This document shows, one piece after another, positions 1 through 8,308 of a DNA stretch of 40,763 nucleotides. Both the position numbers and the translations under genes were made by a program. The stretch is from positions 1-40,763 of the forward strand of contig VGZH01000054.1 of NCBI GenBank assembly GCA_016872645.1, read 5' to 3'. The notes under the pieces are model-generated. The model did not search any database. It worked only from the letters and a program-made list of their open reading frames with translations, and was not told where the DNA came from. This DNA is from Planctomycetota bacterium (GTDB lineage Bacteria > Planctomycetota > Planctomycetia > Planctomycetales > Planctomycetaceae). Each line of letters starts with the position of its first letter. Within the stretch, counting starts at the first letter, position 1.

Positions 1-2
1 AC

Positions 3-75
3 TGGAGACGACCGGGATCGAACCGGCAACCCCTAGCTTGCAAAGCTAGTGCTCTCCCAATTGAGCTACGTCCCC
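3..75 (-). tRNA. tRNA-Ala (TGC)
   Basis: The minus strand folds as a complete cloverleaf. The 7-bp acceptor stem pairs 69-75 with 4-10 and includes one G-U pair. There is a D arm with AGCTC/GAGC pairing, an anticodon stem CTAGC/GCTAG around loop TTTGCAA (anticodon at 40-42) and a T arm with GGTTCGATCC. The discriminator base is A at position 3. The 3' CCA is not encoded, since the next bases read GT, so CCA must be added by a nucleotidyltransferase. It follows tRNA-Ile on the same strand after 57 bases, so the two are probably co-transcribed. Confidence 0.96.
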
Positions 76-132
76 GGACCGTCACCATGCTCGCGGACGA
101 GACCAAGGCTATTTCCTACGGACAGGAGCGAG

Positions 133-206
133 TGGGCGTAATTGGATTCGAACCAATGACCTCAGCTTTATCAGAGCTGCGCTCTAGCCAACTGAGCTAT
201 ACGCCC
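133..206 (-). tRNA. tRNA-Ile (GAT)
   Basis: The minus strand gives a full cloverleaf. The acceptor stem is GGGCGTA/TACGCCC (200-206 with 134-140), the anticodon stem is CAGCT/AGCTG around loop CTGATAA with GAT at 170-172, and the T arm is GGTTCGAATCC. The discriminator is A and no CCA is encoded. It is transcribed ahead of tRNA-Ala. This is the order found in the 16S-23S spacer of many bacteria, but no 16S gene lies upstream here; folC does instead. Confidence 0.96.
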
Positions 207-517
207 GAATGCACAAGGCTGATGATTTTGTCGTCTGGTGATCTTAGTGTCCAGCCTCCACTCCGTCGAATCATTGCAACGTTTGACACCGCACAAACAG
301 TTGCAACTCTTGTGAGTCGTATCGGGTGCGGGTAACAAAGCTCAAAGATTGTCGTTGCGAATTTGCGAATCCGCAGATTTTACGAGGATCGATGCCAACT
401 GGTAATTGAAGCCAACGTTTTGTGTTGGCACTTTGTATTTCACGAATTGAAGTCGTTGATTGCAACGCCTTGTGCCTCTCTAACTTGGGGTCGTCTTTTC
501 GACGTTCCATCTCCGCC
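207..517. other. Intergenic region between tRNA-Ile and folC
   Basis: These 311 bases separate the minus-strand tRNA pair from plus-strand folC, so promoters for both should lie here. There is a short inverted repeat, GCCAAC (411-416) with GTTGGC (424-429), around a 7-base loop. A possible tRNA promoter is listed separately. No 16S rRNA sequence and no convincing small gene was seen; the open frames here have no recognisable protein features. Confidence 0.6.
316..345 (-). promoter_or_regulatory. Possible promoter of the tRNA-Ile/tRNA-Ala pair
   Basis: On the minus strand TTGAGC (340-345) is followed after 18 bases by TACGAC (316-321), resembling sigma-70 -35 and -10 boxes. It sits about 110 bases ahead of tRNA-Ile. 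The match is weak and was found by eye only. Confidence 0.22.
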
Positions 518-1957
518 ATGGTCGAGCCCGCCGAGTCCTACGAACAGGCAATTCGATTCCTGTTTGATCGAATCAATTTCGAGCGAACTCCTGCTGGGAG
601 TGAACAGGATTTTAGGCTTGGCCGAATGCGCAAGCTGTTAGAGCTTCTCGACAGCCCTCAGAAACGCTTGCCAACAGTCCATATCGCTGGAACAAAGGGT
701 AAGGGTTCGACGGCGATCATGCTGGCAGAGATGCTGACTTCGGCAGGCTTCCTTGTTGGGCTTTATACTTCGCCACACGTGGACGCTTTTGAAGAACGGA
801 TGTTGGTTGGGGGCCAGCGTCCGACGCCGGTTCAAATCGTCGAACTCGTGCGCCGCGTTCAAGTCGCTGTCAGTCAATGTGAAACGTCTGCGTCCCCCTT
901 CAGTCCCACGTTCTTCGAAGTGACGACCGCTCTCGCCTGGATGTACTTCGAAGCGCAGCGGGCCGAGATTGTCATTTTGGAAGTCGGTCTCGGCGGACGG
1001 TTAGATTCAACCAACGTTTGCTCGCCGATTACCTCTGTCATCACGACGATCAGTCGAGACCACACGCAATTGCTCGGCAGCACTCTGGCTCAGATTGCCG
1101 GCGAAAAGGCTGGAATCATCAAGGAAGGGATTCCAGTCATTAGCGGAGTGCAGTCCAAGGAGGCACTAGAGGTGATCGTGAGGCGATGCCGCGAGCAACG
1201 GGCTGATCTTTGGCAACTTGGCCTGGATTTCAGTTTTAAGCACTCTCCTCAAGGTTGTTTCAAGTCGACGGGCATCGGTCCGGAATATTCGATGACCAAC
1301 TTTGGCGCGGTTGACGTTGAAACTCCGCATTCACAGTGGCCGACAATGCCACTCTCGCTGGCCGGTGAGCACCAGGCACACAACGCGGCGGTTGCGTTGG
1401 CGACAATTGACAAACTCCGGCAATTGGGGTGGAGCGTATCACGGGAAGCAGCTCAGGTTGGACTCGCGCGGGTACGTTGGCCAATGCGGATCGAAGTCGT
1501 GGCTCGAAATCCAACGGTCATTGTCGATGCCGGGCACAATTGGGAGTCGATTTCTGCACTTGGCAAGACAATCGAAGCGTCATTTCTACCGTCGTTGTCT
1601 CCAGTGGCTCGTTGCGTCTTGATTCTTGCGGCGACGAAAGACAAGGACGTGTTTGGGATCAGTCGACAGTTGTTACCTCGTTTTGATGCCATCATCCTGA
1701 CGCAATATTTCAAGAATCCTCGCGCGGTTTCCGCAGGATCATTGTTGCGATTGATTCAATCCATCAGCGACGTGCCGTGCCATGTGGCTTCGACTCCCGC
1801 GGAGGCTTGGCAAATTGCTCGACGAATTACCACCTCGAAAGATTTGATTTGCGTGACGGGATCGTTCTTCATTGCCGCCGAAATGCGAGACTTGATTCTT
1901 CGAGACGATCAACGCGCGGATCATTCCGGGGCGAACTCGATGGATTCGTCCTTATGA
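518..1957 (+). CDS. folC: Folylpolyglutamate synthase / dihydrofolate synthase
   Basis: This 479-residue Mur-ligase-family enzyme adds glutamate to dihydropteroate and to folates, using ATP in the cytoplasm. The N-terminus has the family P-loop, HIAGTKGKGST (residues 55-65), followed by the TSPH segment. The central domain has EVGLGGRLDSTN and the TTISRDHTQLLG segment, and the C-terminal domain has VDAGHN. The length fits the family (about 420-480). The frame is open from 422, but ATG 518 directly precedes the first conserved helix (SYEQAIRFLFDRINFE), so the 32 upstream codons are probably untranslated. No clear Shine-Dalgarno sequence precedes 518. The gene stands alone, divergent from the tRNAs and 96 bases ahead of the sigma factor. 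Function is confident; the start is less so. Confidence 0.93.
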   Translation: MVEPAESYEQAIRFLFDRINFERTPAGSEQDFRLGRMRKLLELLDSPQKRLPTVHIAGTKGKGSTAIMLAEMLTSAGFLVGLYTSPHVDAFEERMLVGGQRPTPVQIVELVRRVQVAVSQCETSASPFSPTFFEVTTALAWMYFEAQRAEIVILEVGLGGRLDSTNVCSPITSVITTISRDHTQLLGSTLAQIAGEKAGIIKEGIPVISGVQSKEALEVIVRRCREQRADLWQLGLDFSFKHSPQGCFKSTGIGPEYSMTNFGAVDVETPHSQWPTMPLSLAGEHQAHNAAVALATIDKLRQLGWSVSREAAQVGLARVRWPMRIEVVARNPTVIVDAGHNWESISALGKTIEASFLPSLSPVARCVLILAATKDKDVFGISRQLLPRFDAIILTQYFKNPRAVSAGSLLRLIQSISDVPCHVASTPAEAWQIARRITTSKDLICVTGSFFIAAEMRDLILRDDQRADHSGANSMDSSL

Positions 1958-2053
1958 TCACCGAAATCCGATCTTTAGTTTGACCTACTGTGGCGGTTTT
2001 GACGCGTGCGACGTGACCACCATAAGAGAGTCGAAGACTCGATGGGAGTAGAC

Positions 2054-2662
2054 ATGGCGGCGGACATTGGACGCTGGATTGAACAGGCTCGCGCAGGGGA
2101 CAATGCCACGCTCGGGCAACTGCTTCAGTCGTATCACAATTACCTGCGATTGCTGGCGAGGATTGAGATCGGCCGACGGCTGCAAGGTAAGGTTGATGCG
2201 TCCGACGTGGTGCAGGAAACGTTTCTTGAGGCGCATCGCCACTTCCCCAACTTTCATGGACATGCCGAAGGTCAGTTCGCACAGTGGTTGCGGACAATCT
2301 TGGCGACAACACTGTCGAATATTGTGCGGCGGTATTTGGGGACGCAGGCACGCGATCTACGATTGGAGCGGCAATTAGCCGACGATCTGGATCAATCGAC
2401 CTGCGCCCTCGGACGGATGCTCGCCGATCCGCATAGCTCACCGAGCCAACAAGTGATGCGCGGCGAGCAAAGCCTGCTGGTCGCTGAAGCGATGTCTCGA
2501 TTGTCGGAGGACTATCAAACGGTGCTCGTGCTGCGACACCTGGAGGGGCTGACATTTCCGCAAGTTGCCCAGCGCATGAGTCGCAGCGTGGATAGTGTCG
2601 AAAAGTTGTGGCTGCGCGGCCTGACAAAACTGAAAAAAGAATTCAACGAGGCGAAGTCATGA
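2054..2662 (+). CDS. ECF-type RNA polymerase sigma factor, planctomycete type
   Basis: This 202-residue sigma factor would redirect RNA polymerase to a specific promoter set. Region 2 is seen as DASDVVQETFLEAHRHFPNF followed by GQFAQWLRTILA. Region 4 is seen as LSEDYQTVLVLRHLEGLTF plus a helix-turn-helix, VAQRMSRSVDSVEKLWLRGL. ATG 2054 was chosen because GGGAG at 2044-2048 precedes it by 5 bases; ATG 2042 and a start at 2006 are also in frame. The stop overlaps the start of the kinase gene as ATGA, so the two are translationally coupled. No anti-sigma gene is adjacent, so the partner kinase is the likely regulator, as in other planctomycete ECF-kinase pairs. That link is inferred. Confidence 0.92.
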   Translation: MAADIGRWIEQARAGDNATLGQLLQSYHNYLRLLARIEIGRRLQGKVDASDVVQETFLEAHRHFPNFHGHAEGQFAQWLRTILATTLSNIVRRYLGTQARDLRLERQLADDLDQSTCALGRMLADPHSSPSQQVMRGEQSLLVAEAMSRLSEDYQTVLVLRHLEGLTFPQVAQRMSRSVDSVEKLWLRGLTKLKKEFNEAKS

Positions 2663-4791
2663 GCGCCCATCAAGACGACATCACGAATGACGATCCGCGA
2701 ATCCTGCAAGCTTCGCGCGAATATCTCGCCGAACTGGAGGCGGGACACAAACCGGATCGTAAAGTCTTTCTTGCACGGTTTCCGGAGTTGGCTGATCAGC
2801 TCTCCGAATGCTTCGACGGGATCGAATTGGCCCAGTCGTTACGGCCTGCAGTTCCGATACCGCAATTGCAGTCCGAATTCACCGCCAGTCCTCTCGGAGA
2901 CTTTCAGATTTTGAACGAGATCGGGCGTGGCGGCATGGGGATCGTCTACGAAGCGATTCAGCTTTCGCTCGGACGTCGTGTCGCGCTCAAAGTGTTGCCG
3001 TTTGCAGCCGCGCTTGATGCCAAGCAATTGCAGCGTTTCAAGAACGAGGCGACTGCGGCGGCTCAGTTGCATCACACAAACATCGTGCCGGTGTACGCAG
3101 TCGGGTGTGAACGCGGCGTCCATTTCTACGCGATGCAACTCATCGAGGGACGGTCGTTGTCGGCGTTGATTCGAGAATTGCGTGGCGACTCGCCGAACGA
3201 TCCGAGTTCCTCGTCGCTTGCCACGACGGCTGCCTATCACGCCAGCGCGACTGTTGTGAAATCCTATGCGACAAGCGGCACGCAGCATTCGGGGCGCAGC
3301 CGTGAGAGCTTTCGGACTTCGGCTCGTATTGCGGCCCAAGTTGCCGACGCACTGGAGTACGCTCACGAGGCTGGAATCGTGCATCGCGATATTAAACCGG
3401 CCAATTTGCTGCTCGATACCAAGGGAGCCGTCTGGATCACCGATTTTGGTTTGGCCCAAATTGTTGCCGATGTCGGCGTGACGCAGACCGGTGATCTGGT
3501 TGGCACGTTGCGGTACATGAGTCCCGAGCAGGCATCGGGGCGGAGAATTCCGGTTGATCATCGCGCCGATGTGTATTCGCTCGGTGCGACGTTGTACGAA
3601 ATGTTGTCGCTGAAGCCTATTTTTTCCGGCTCGGATCGTCCGATGTTGTTGCTGCAAATTCTCAACGAAGATCCCCGTCCATTGCGGCAGGTTGACCGCG
3701 CGATTCCGATAGAGTTGGAAACGATCGTGTTCAAAGCGACCGCGAAAAGTCCGGCGGAGCGTTACATGACTGCCGGCGAGATGGCGGCCGATCTGCGGCG
3801 ATATCTCAATGAAATCCCGATTTTGGCTCGGCGGCCGACGCTGTTAGACCGCACCCGCAAATGGATGCGGCGGCATCCGTCGTCCGTTGGTGCGGCCGTG
3901 CTGATGTTGGTCAGCGGAGTGATCGGGTTGATGGTCACAACTGCAATGGTAGCTCGCGAACAGGCCGCAACCGCGTTCCGCGCAGTCGAGGCCGAAGCCC
4001 GCTTCGAATTAGCTCGCCGAGCCGCCGACGAAATGATTCAAGTCGCCGAAGAAGAGTTGTCGGACAATCCATTCCAGGAAGGCTTGCGCAAAAGGCTGCT
4101 CGAAGCTGCGCTTGAATACTATCAGGAATTCATCAAGCAACGGGAAGCGAAGCCGGAAGCGCAGGCGGAACTGGCGATCGAACGTGATCGTGTGAAGACG
4201 ATCCTGGACGATTTGGCGGTTCTGCGAGCCGATCGTCAAAACTACCTGCTGAGAGATACGGGCGTACTTGACGATTTGGAGGCCACGCCTGAACAACGCG
4301 TACAGCTTGCGAAAATGAATGCGCGCCCCGAAGAGTCGCGAGGTGGGCCTCGCGAGATGCCGACACAAGAGCAACGCCAGCGATCACTCGTGATCGCCCG
4401 CGAACACGAAACCGCGCTGTCGGTAATCCTGACTACCGAACAACGGCAACGTCTGGGGCAGATCGCGCTGCAATGTCAGGGCACACGAGCACTCCGCGAA
4501 CTGGATGTAGCCAGAACTCTGAAGCTCAACGCCAATCAGAAAGAGCGAATGCGAGCCATCGAAGCCGAGGCTTTTCGTGGCTTCCACGAGTTGATCCGCA
4601 ATCAGTCGACAAAACCAGAAACATTGGTGGCCTATGCCCAAGAGGCTTTGCAACGGATGCTGGCGGTGCTGACGCCGGATCAACTGCAACAGTGGCGAAC
4701 CATGACGGGCAAACCGTATCAAGGTCCGTTGAACAAATTCTTTATCCCTGGAAGTCAAGGCCGTGCCACTGGCGGAACGCCTCGGGGATAA
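2659..4791 (+). CDS. Membrane Ser/Thr protein kinase with extracytoplasmic helical domain
   Basis: This 710-residue Hanks-type kinase would phosphorylate Ser/Thr in partner proteins, probably the ECF sigma factor encoded just before it (inferred). The kinase domain runs from about residue 80 to 385. It has glycine loop GRGGMGIVYEA (G89-G92), VALKVL with K111, HRDIKPANLLL with D244, DFG at D262 and GTLRYMSPEQA. About 50 Ser/Thr-rich residues are inserted before HRD. One membrane helix follows (about 408-430), then a coiled coil, then a helical domain with LTTEQRQRL and LTPDQLQQW motifs that matches the N-terminal part of the next gene product. Start ATG 2659 is fixed by the ATGA overlap with the sigma stop; an in-frame start at 2608 would lie deep inside that gene. 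The C-terminal domain should sit outside the cytoplasm. Confidence 0.93.
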   Translation: MSAHQDDITNDDPRILQASREYLAELEAGHKPDRKVFLARFPELADQLSECFDGIELAQSLRPAVPIPQLQSEFTASPLGDFQILNEIGRGGMGIVYEAIQLSLGRRVALKVLPFAAALDAKQLQRFKNEATAAAQLHHTNIVPVYAVGCERGVHFYAMQLIEGRSLSALIRELRGDSPNDPSSSSLATTAAYHASATVVKSYATSGTQHSGRSRESFRTSARIAAQVADALEYAHEAGIVHRDIKPANLLLDTKGAVWITDFGLAQIVADVGVTQTGDLVGTLRYMSPEQASGRRIPVDHRADVYSLGATLYEMLSLKPIFSGSDRPMLLLQILNEDPRPLRQVDRAIPIELETIVFKATAKSPAERYMTAGEMAADLRRYLNEIPILARRPTLLDRTRKWMRRHPSSVGAAVLMLVSGVIGLMVTTAMVAREQAATAFRAVEAEARFELARRAADEMIQVAEEELSDNPFQEGLRKRLLEAALEYYQEFIKQREAKPEAQAELAIERDRVKTILDDLAVLRADRQNYLLRDTGVLDDLEATPEQRVQLAKMNARPEESRGGPREMPTQEQRQRSLVIAREHETALSVILTTEQRQRLGQIALQCQGTRALRELDVARTLKLNANQKERMRAIEAEAFRGFHELIRNQSTKPETLVAYAQEALQRMLAVLTPDQLQQWRTMTGKPYQGPLNKFFIPGSQGRATGGTPRG

Positions 4792-4886
4792 GCGGCGCTC
4801 GGGCAAGAGTTTTTGACAAAAGCGCGAGACCAGCACGACGGCCTGGTGTTTGTATATTTGACTCAAGGTGAGCAAACGTCGGATGA

Positions 4887-4925
4887 GCACTCTTGCCCGT
4901 CCATTTTCGACGCGGGCAAGAGTGC
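4887..4925. repeat. Short palindromic repeat (13-bp perfect inverted repeat)
   Basis: GCACTCTTGCCCG (4887-4899) is the exact reverse complement of CGGGCAAGAGTGC (4913-4925), with a 13-base loop. A third copy of the core CGGGCAAGAGT lies at 4800-4810, right after the kinase stop and followed by TTTTT. The hairpin ends 21 bases ahead of the CotH start. It looks like a REP-type intergenic element; it could also dampen read-through from the kinase gene. Confidence 0.8.
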
Positions 4926-4946
4926 CCATAGCCGAAGGAAAAATTC

Positions 4947-7310
4947 ATGCGTTGGCGAACTCGGCTATGTCTGGCCACTTGCGGCCTGTTGATTGCCACG
5001 ACCGCTCTGGCTCAAGGCTTTCGCGGACTTGGACAGGGTGGTCCACCTAGACCAGGATTCGGTGGCCCAGGAGGCGATTCGATCGGATCGGTCATGCTGA
5101 TCGGAATCCCCGAAGTACAACACGAGCTCAAACTGTCCGATGAGCAAAAGACAAGAATCGCCGACGTCATTGGAAAAATCCAGGAGCAATCTCGCACGGT
5201 CTTCGGAGGATTCAACTTTCAAGAAGCCTTCACGCTGGAAGAGAGCGAACGTGACAAGCGGTTCGCGAAGATGCGAACTCAGATGGAAGGGATCACCAAG
5301 CAGGCCGAAGAACAACTCGCCAAGATTCTCGACAAGTCACAAGCCAGTCGATTTTCTGAACTCCAATTACAACGCGGCGGCGTTGGCTCGCTGTTGCGCG
5401 AGGAGATCGGCAAGCAACTCAAGCTCAGCGAAGCGCAGCGCGATAAACTCCGCAAACTGATCGAGCAGAATCCACCGTTCTTCGCACCGCCCGAACAGCG
5501 CAAGAAAGCGGAAGCCGACGTCGTCGCGGTGCTCGACCCGAAGCAGCAAGGACAATGGGAGAAGCTCAAGGGAGCGGACTTCGCGTTTCCTGAACCAAAC
5601 TTCGGCTTCGGTCCTCCGGGTGGCCCTGGCGCATTCGGACCACCAGGTGGCGGCGGGCCGGGTGGTCCCGTCGGGCCGATGCCAGGCAATCGAAAACTGG
5701 TCAAACAGTTCGATAAGGACGAAGACGGTCGCTTGAACAAGGAGGAGCGTCAGGCCGCTCGCGACTCGATGAAGTCCGAAGCCGGCCGACGCGGTGGTTT
5801 CGGTCCTCCGGGTGGTCCCGGCGGACGTGGTCCCTTTGGCCCGCGCTCGGAACCGGGCAAACCCGGCCCGCGCGTTTCGCCCGATGATGTTTCTCCCAGC
5901 GACGCGCCTCTGTACGACCCGCAAGTCTTGCGAACAATCTTCATCGACTTCGAGGACAACGATTGGGAAGCGGAACTCGCCGACTTCAACAACACAGACG
6001 TCGAAGTCCCGGCCACTCTGACTGTCGACGGCCAAAAGTATCCGAACGTCGGCGTTCACTTCCGAGGTATGTCGTCGTTCATGGCGGTACCGGTCGGCTC
6101 GAAGCGGTCGCTCAATCTATCGCTCGACTTCGTCGACTCGACGCAACGGCTGCTCGGCTACAAAACGCTGAACCTGTTGAATGCGCACGAGGACGATTCA
6201 TTCCTCAGTTCAGTGCTGTATTCACACATCGCCCGGCAGCACATTCCCGCTCCGAAGGCGAACTTCATGAAGGTTGTCATCAACGGCGAGAGCTGGGGCG
6301 TCTATGCCAACCTGCAGCAATTCAACAAGGAATACCTCGCCGAGAATTTTCCATCGGCCAAAGGAACGCGCTGGAAAGTCTCCGGATCGCCGGGCGGCGG
6401 CGGCGGCTTGGAATACCTTGGCGACAACGTCGAGGACTACCGACGCCGCTACGACATGAAGTCCGGCGACGACAATAAGGCTTGGAAGCGGATCATCAAA
6501 CTCTGCAAGACGCTCAACGAGACTCCGGCCGACGAACTCGAAGCCGCGCTCGAACCGCTGGTCGACATTGATGGGCTGCTGTGGTTCCTGGCACTCGACA
6601 ACGCGCTGATCAACTGCGACGGCTATTGGATTCGAGCCAGCGACTACAGCATCTTCCTGGATGCGAAAGGGAAATTTCACTTTTTGCCGCACGACATGAA
6701 CGAAGCCTTCCGCGCCCCGATGGGACCGGGCCCCGGTGGCCCCGGTGGAGCACGAGGTGGTCCTCCCGGCCGAGGCGGTTTCGGCGGTCGGCCGGGCGAG
6801 GGACGTCCCGATGGACCGCGCGGGGAAGAACGCAGTCCTGAAGAACGACGACCCAACGGTGATCGTCCGAATGATCCCCGTCCGGGTGACAACGCTCGCC
6901 CCGGTGGCCTCGCGTTTGATCTCGATCCGCTGATCGGACTCGACGACGCTCGTAAGCCGCTCCGCAGCAAAGTGCTCGCTGTACCGAGCCTTCGAACGCG
7001 CTACCTGCAGCATGTCCGTACGATTGCCGAGGAATCGCTCGACTGGAAGAATCTTGGCCCGGTCGTCGCGCAGTACCGATCGCTGATCGAGAAGGAAATC
7101 GAGGCCGACACTCGCAAGCTCGGCTCGTTTGCTGATTTCCAAAAGGCGACCGCCGATGTTGCCGCCAAAGAATCGAACGACAAGCCGGACGCCGAACCGA
7201 CACGACGCTTTGGCCCACCCCGTCACTCGGTCAGCCTGCGAGCGTTCGCCGACCAACGTCGCGAGTTCCTGCTCAAACATCCTGCGGTCAAGTCCGCCAT
7301 CGCCAAGTGA
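4947..7310 (+). CDS. Secreted CotH-family protein with EF-hand and Gly/Pro-rich linkers
   Basis: The 787-residue product starts with a signal peptide (cleavage near LAQ, residue 23) and a Shine-Dalgarno GAAGGA 7 bases before ATG. Residues about 50-215 form helices with LKLSDEQ, LKLSEAQ and VLDPKQQGQWEKLKG motifs. A Gly/Pro-rich linker follows, then one EF-hand with canonical loop D256-x-D258-x-D260-G...E267. The CotH domain follows: FIDFEDNDWEAEL, VGVHFRGMSS, KRSLNLSLDF, VDIDGLLWFLALDNAL and FLPHDMNEAF. A second Gly/Pro/Arg-rich insert splits off the C-terminal helices. CotH proteins are atypical kinases known from Bacillus spore coats. Here the protein is secreted, the phosphate donor and target are unknown, and activity is not proven. 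The VTC and DUF4956 genes follow, a grouping that recurs in other bacteria. Confidence 0.9.
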   Translation: MRWRTRLCLATCGLLIATTALAQGFRGLGQGGPPRPGFGGPGGDSIGSVMLIGIPEVQHELKLSDEQKTRIADVIGKIQEQSRTVFGGFNFQEAFTLEESERDKRFAKMRTQMEGITKQAEEQLAKILDKSQASRFSELQLQRGGVGSLLREEIGKQLKLSEAQRDKLRKLIEQNPPFFAPPEQRKKAEADVVAVLDPKQQGQWEKLKGADFAFPEPNFGFGPPGGPGAFGPPGGGGPGGPVGPMPGNRKLVKQFDKDEDGRLNKEERQAARDSMKSEAGRRGGFGPPGGPGGRGPFGPRSEPGKPGPRVSPDDVSPSDAPLYDPQVLRTIFIDFEDNDWEAELADFNNTDVEVPATLTVDGQKYPNVGVHFRGMSSFMAVPVGSKRSLNLSLDFVDSTQRLLGYKTLNLLNAHEDDSFLSSVLYSHIARQHIPAPKANFMKVVINGESWGVYANLQQFNKEYLAENFPSAKGTRWKVSGSPGGGGGLEYLGDNVEDYRRRYDMKSGDDNKAWKRIIKLCKTLNETPADELEAALEPLVDIDGLLWFLALDNALINCDGYWIRASDYSIFLDAKGKFHFLPHDMNEAFRAPMGPGPGGPGGARGGPPGRGGFGGRPGEGRPDGPRGEERSPEERRPNGDRPNDPRPGDNARPGGLAFDLDPLIGLDDARKPLRSKVLAVPSLRTRYLQHVRTIAEESLDWKNLGPVVAQYRSLIEKEIEADTRKLGSFADFQKATADVAAKESNDKPDAEPTRRFGPPRHSVSLRAFADQRREFLLKHPAVKSAIAK

Positions 7311-7373
7311 TATTTCGTTGCGACAGCAGTCGTGAGAAGATATTCACATTGACGCGGTCAAGTCCGACATCGC
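7284..7373 (+). repeat. Pair of near-identical 20-nt direct repeats at the CotH 3' end
   Basis: GCGGTCAAGTCCGCCATCGC at 7284-7303, the last codons of the CotH gene, recurs with one change at 7354-7373 after the stop. In a suitable frame the second copy reads HIDAVKSDIASK against HPAVKSAIAK of the real C-terminus. It may be the remnant of a small duplication or of a former longer C-terminus. Confidence 0.7.
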
Positions 7374-7510
7374 GAGTAAATCCAGATCCCTCAAAGAGGA
7401 GATCCCTGTTTCCGAATACCTGCCGTCCTGATCCGCCGCACTCTGAGTCTCATGGAGCGGAGCGAGCTCTCGGAGCAGTTGCGAGAAACGTCTTGCCACA
7501 AGACGGCGTA

Positions 7511-8284
7511 GTGGGCGACACCAATGATGTCAGCCGAGTTCTTCCTCCCGAATTGACGCCACTCCCCGTATCGCCGTCCCTCGTCAGTCCCCGCGGTGCC
7601 AGCGAAATGAAGTTTGTCGTGGATGCAAACATTGCAGACGCGATCGCGGTTTGGGCAAAGCAACATCTTGCGGCGGACCCGCATGGTGGCGAAAGCGAAG
7701 AGGGATATCGCGTCAACAGCCTGTATCTCGACACGTTAAACTTCGACACCTATCGCCGTTGTCCCAGATTTCGTCGACGCAAATTTCGTCTGCGACGCTA
7801 CGGAAACGAATCGACGATCTGGCTGGAACTGAAACGCAAACGCAACGGACTGGTACGCAAGCGTCGAGTCTCCGTCGCGGAAACCGATTGGACTCACCAA
7901 ATCACGCAACCTGCCGATCCGGAATGGGAGGGAGCTTGGTTTCGTCGACGGCTCGACCAACGCCAACTGCGGCCCGTGTGCCGCGTGACGTATTGTCGGA
8001 CAGCTTACGTCGGAACATCTGCCACCGGCCCGCTTCGACTGACGATCGACCGCGAACTGTTCGCCACAGACGCGACCGACTGGCACGTTCCGACTGGTCC
8101 TCTGACTGGCGAGCCACTGTTGAACAGCCAACGAATCGTGGAACTCAAATTTCGCGACGTACTCCCTAATTCTTTTCGTGGCCTGATTCAAGATTTGCGA
8201 TTGGCACCCAGATCATTTTCAAAGTACCGTGAGAGCGTCGCGGCCTGCATTGCGCTGTCGCGTTTGACGGGTGTATGCGACTAA
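7511..8284 (+). CDS. VTC-domain protein (polyphosphate polymerase-like)
   Basis: This belongs to the VTC family, whose yeast member Vtc4 makes polyphosphate from ATP inside a basic beta-barrel tunnel. The tunnel residues expected in the family can be placed: EMKFVVD at the first strand, KFRLRRYG, WLELKRKRNGLVRKRR, CRVTYCRTAY, LTIDREL, VELKFRD and the final SFSKYRESVAA. This suggests an intact catalytic core. It is soluble, with no membrane segment or SPX domain. The start is uncertain: the frame is open back to GTG 7307, but codon use before about 7500 looks non-coding. GTG 7511 keeps the Glu before MKF; ATG 7607 would remove it. It lies 24 bases before the DUF4956 gene. Real polymerase activity is inferred, not shown. 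Confidence 0.85.
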   Translation: MGDTNDVSRVLPPELTPLPVSPSLVSPRGASEMKFVVDANIADAIAVWAKQHLAADPHGGESEEGYRVNSLYLDTLNFDTYRRCPRFRRRKFRLRRYGNESTIWLELKRKRNGLVRKRRVSVAETDWTHQITQPADPEWEGAWFRRRLDQRQLRPVCRVTYCRTAYVGTSATGPLRLTIDRELFATDATDWHVPTGPLTGEPLLNSQRIVELKFRDVLPNSFRGLIQDLRLAPRSFSKYRESVAACIALSRLTGVCD

Positions 8285-8308
8285 ACGGCGGCGCGCAAGG
8301 ATAAAATA

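Noticed and set aside
363-641. Open frames upstream and across the folC start
   Set aside because: No protein features; the folC frame from ATG 518 explains the coding signal.
1869-2627. 252-codon open frame opposite the sigma factor gene
   Set aside because: Composition is Arg/Ser/Ala-rich as expected for an antisense shadow, and the plus strand has a clear sigma factor.
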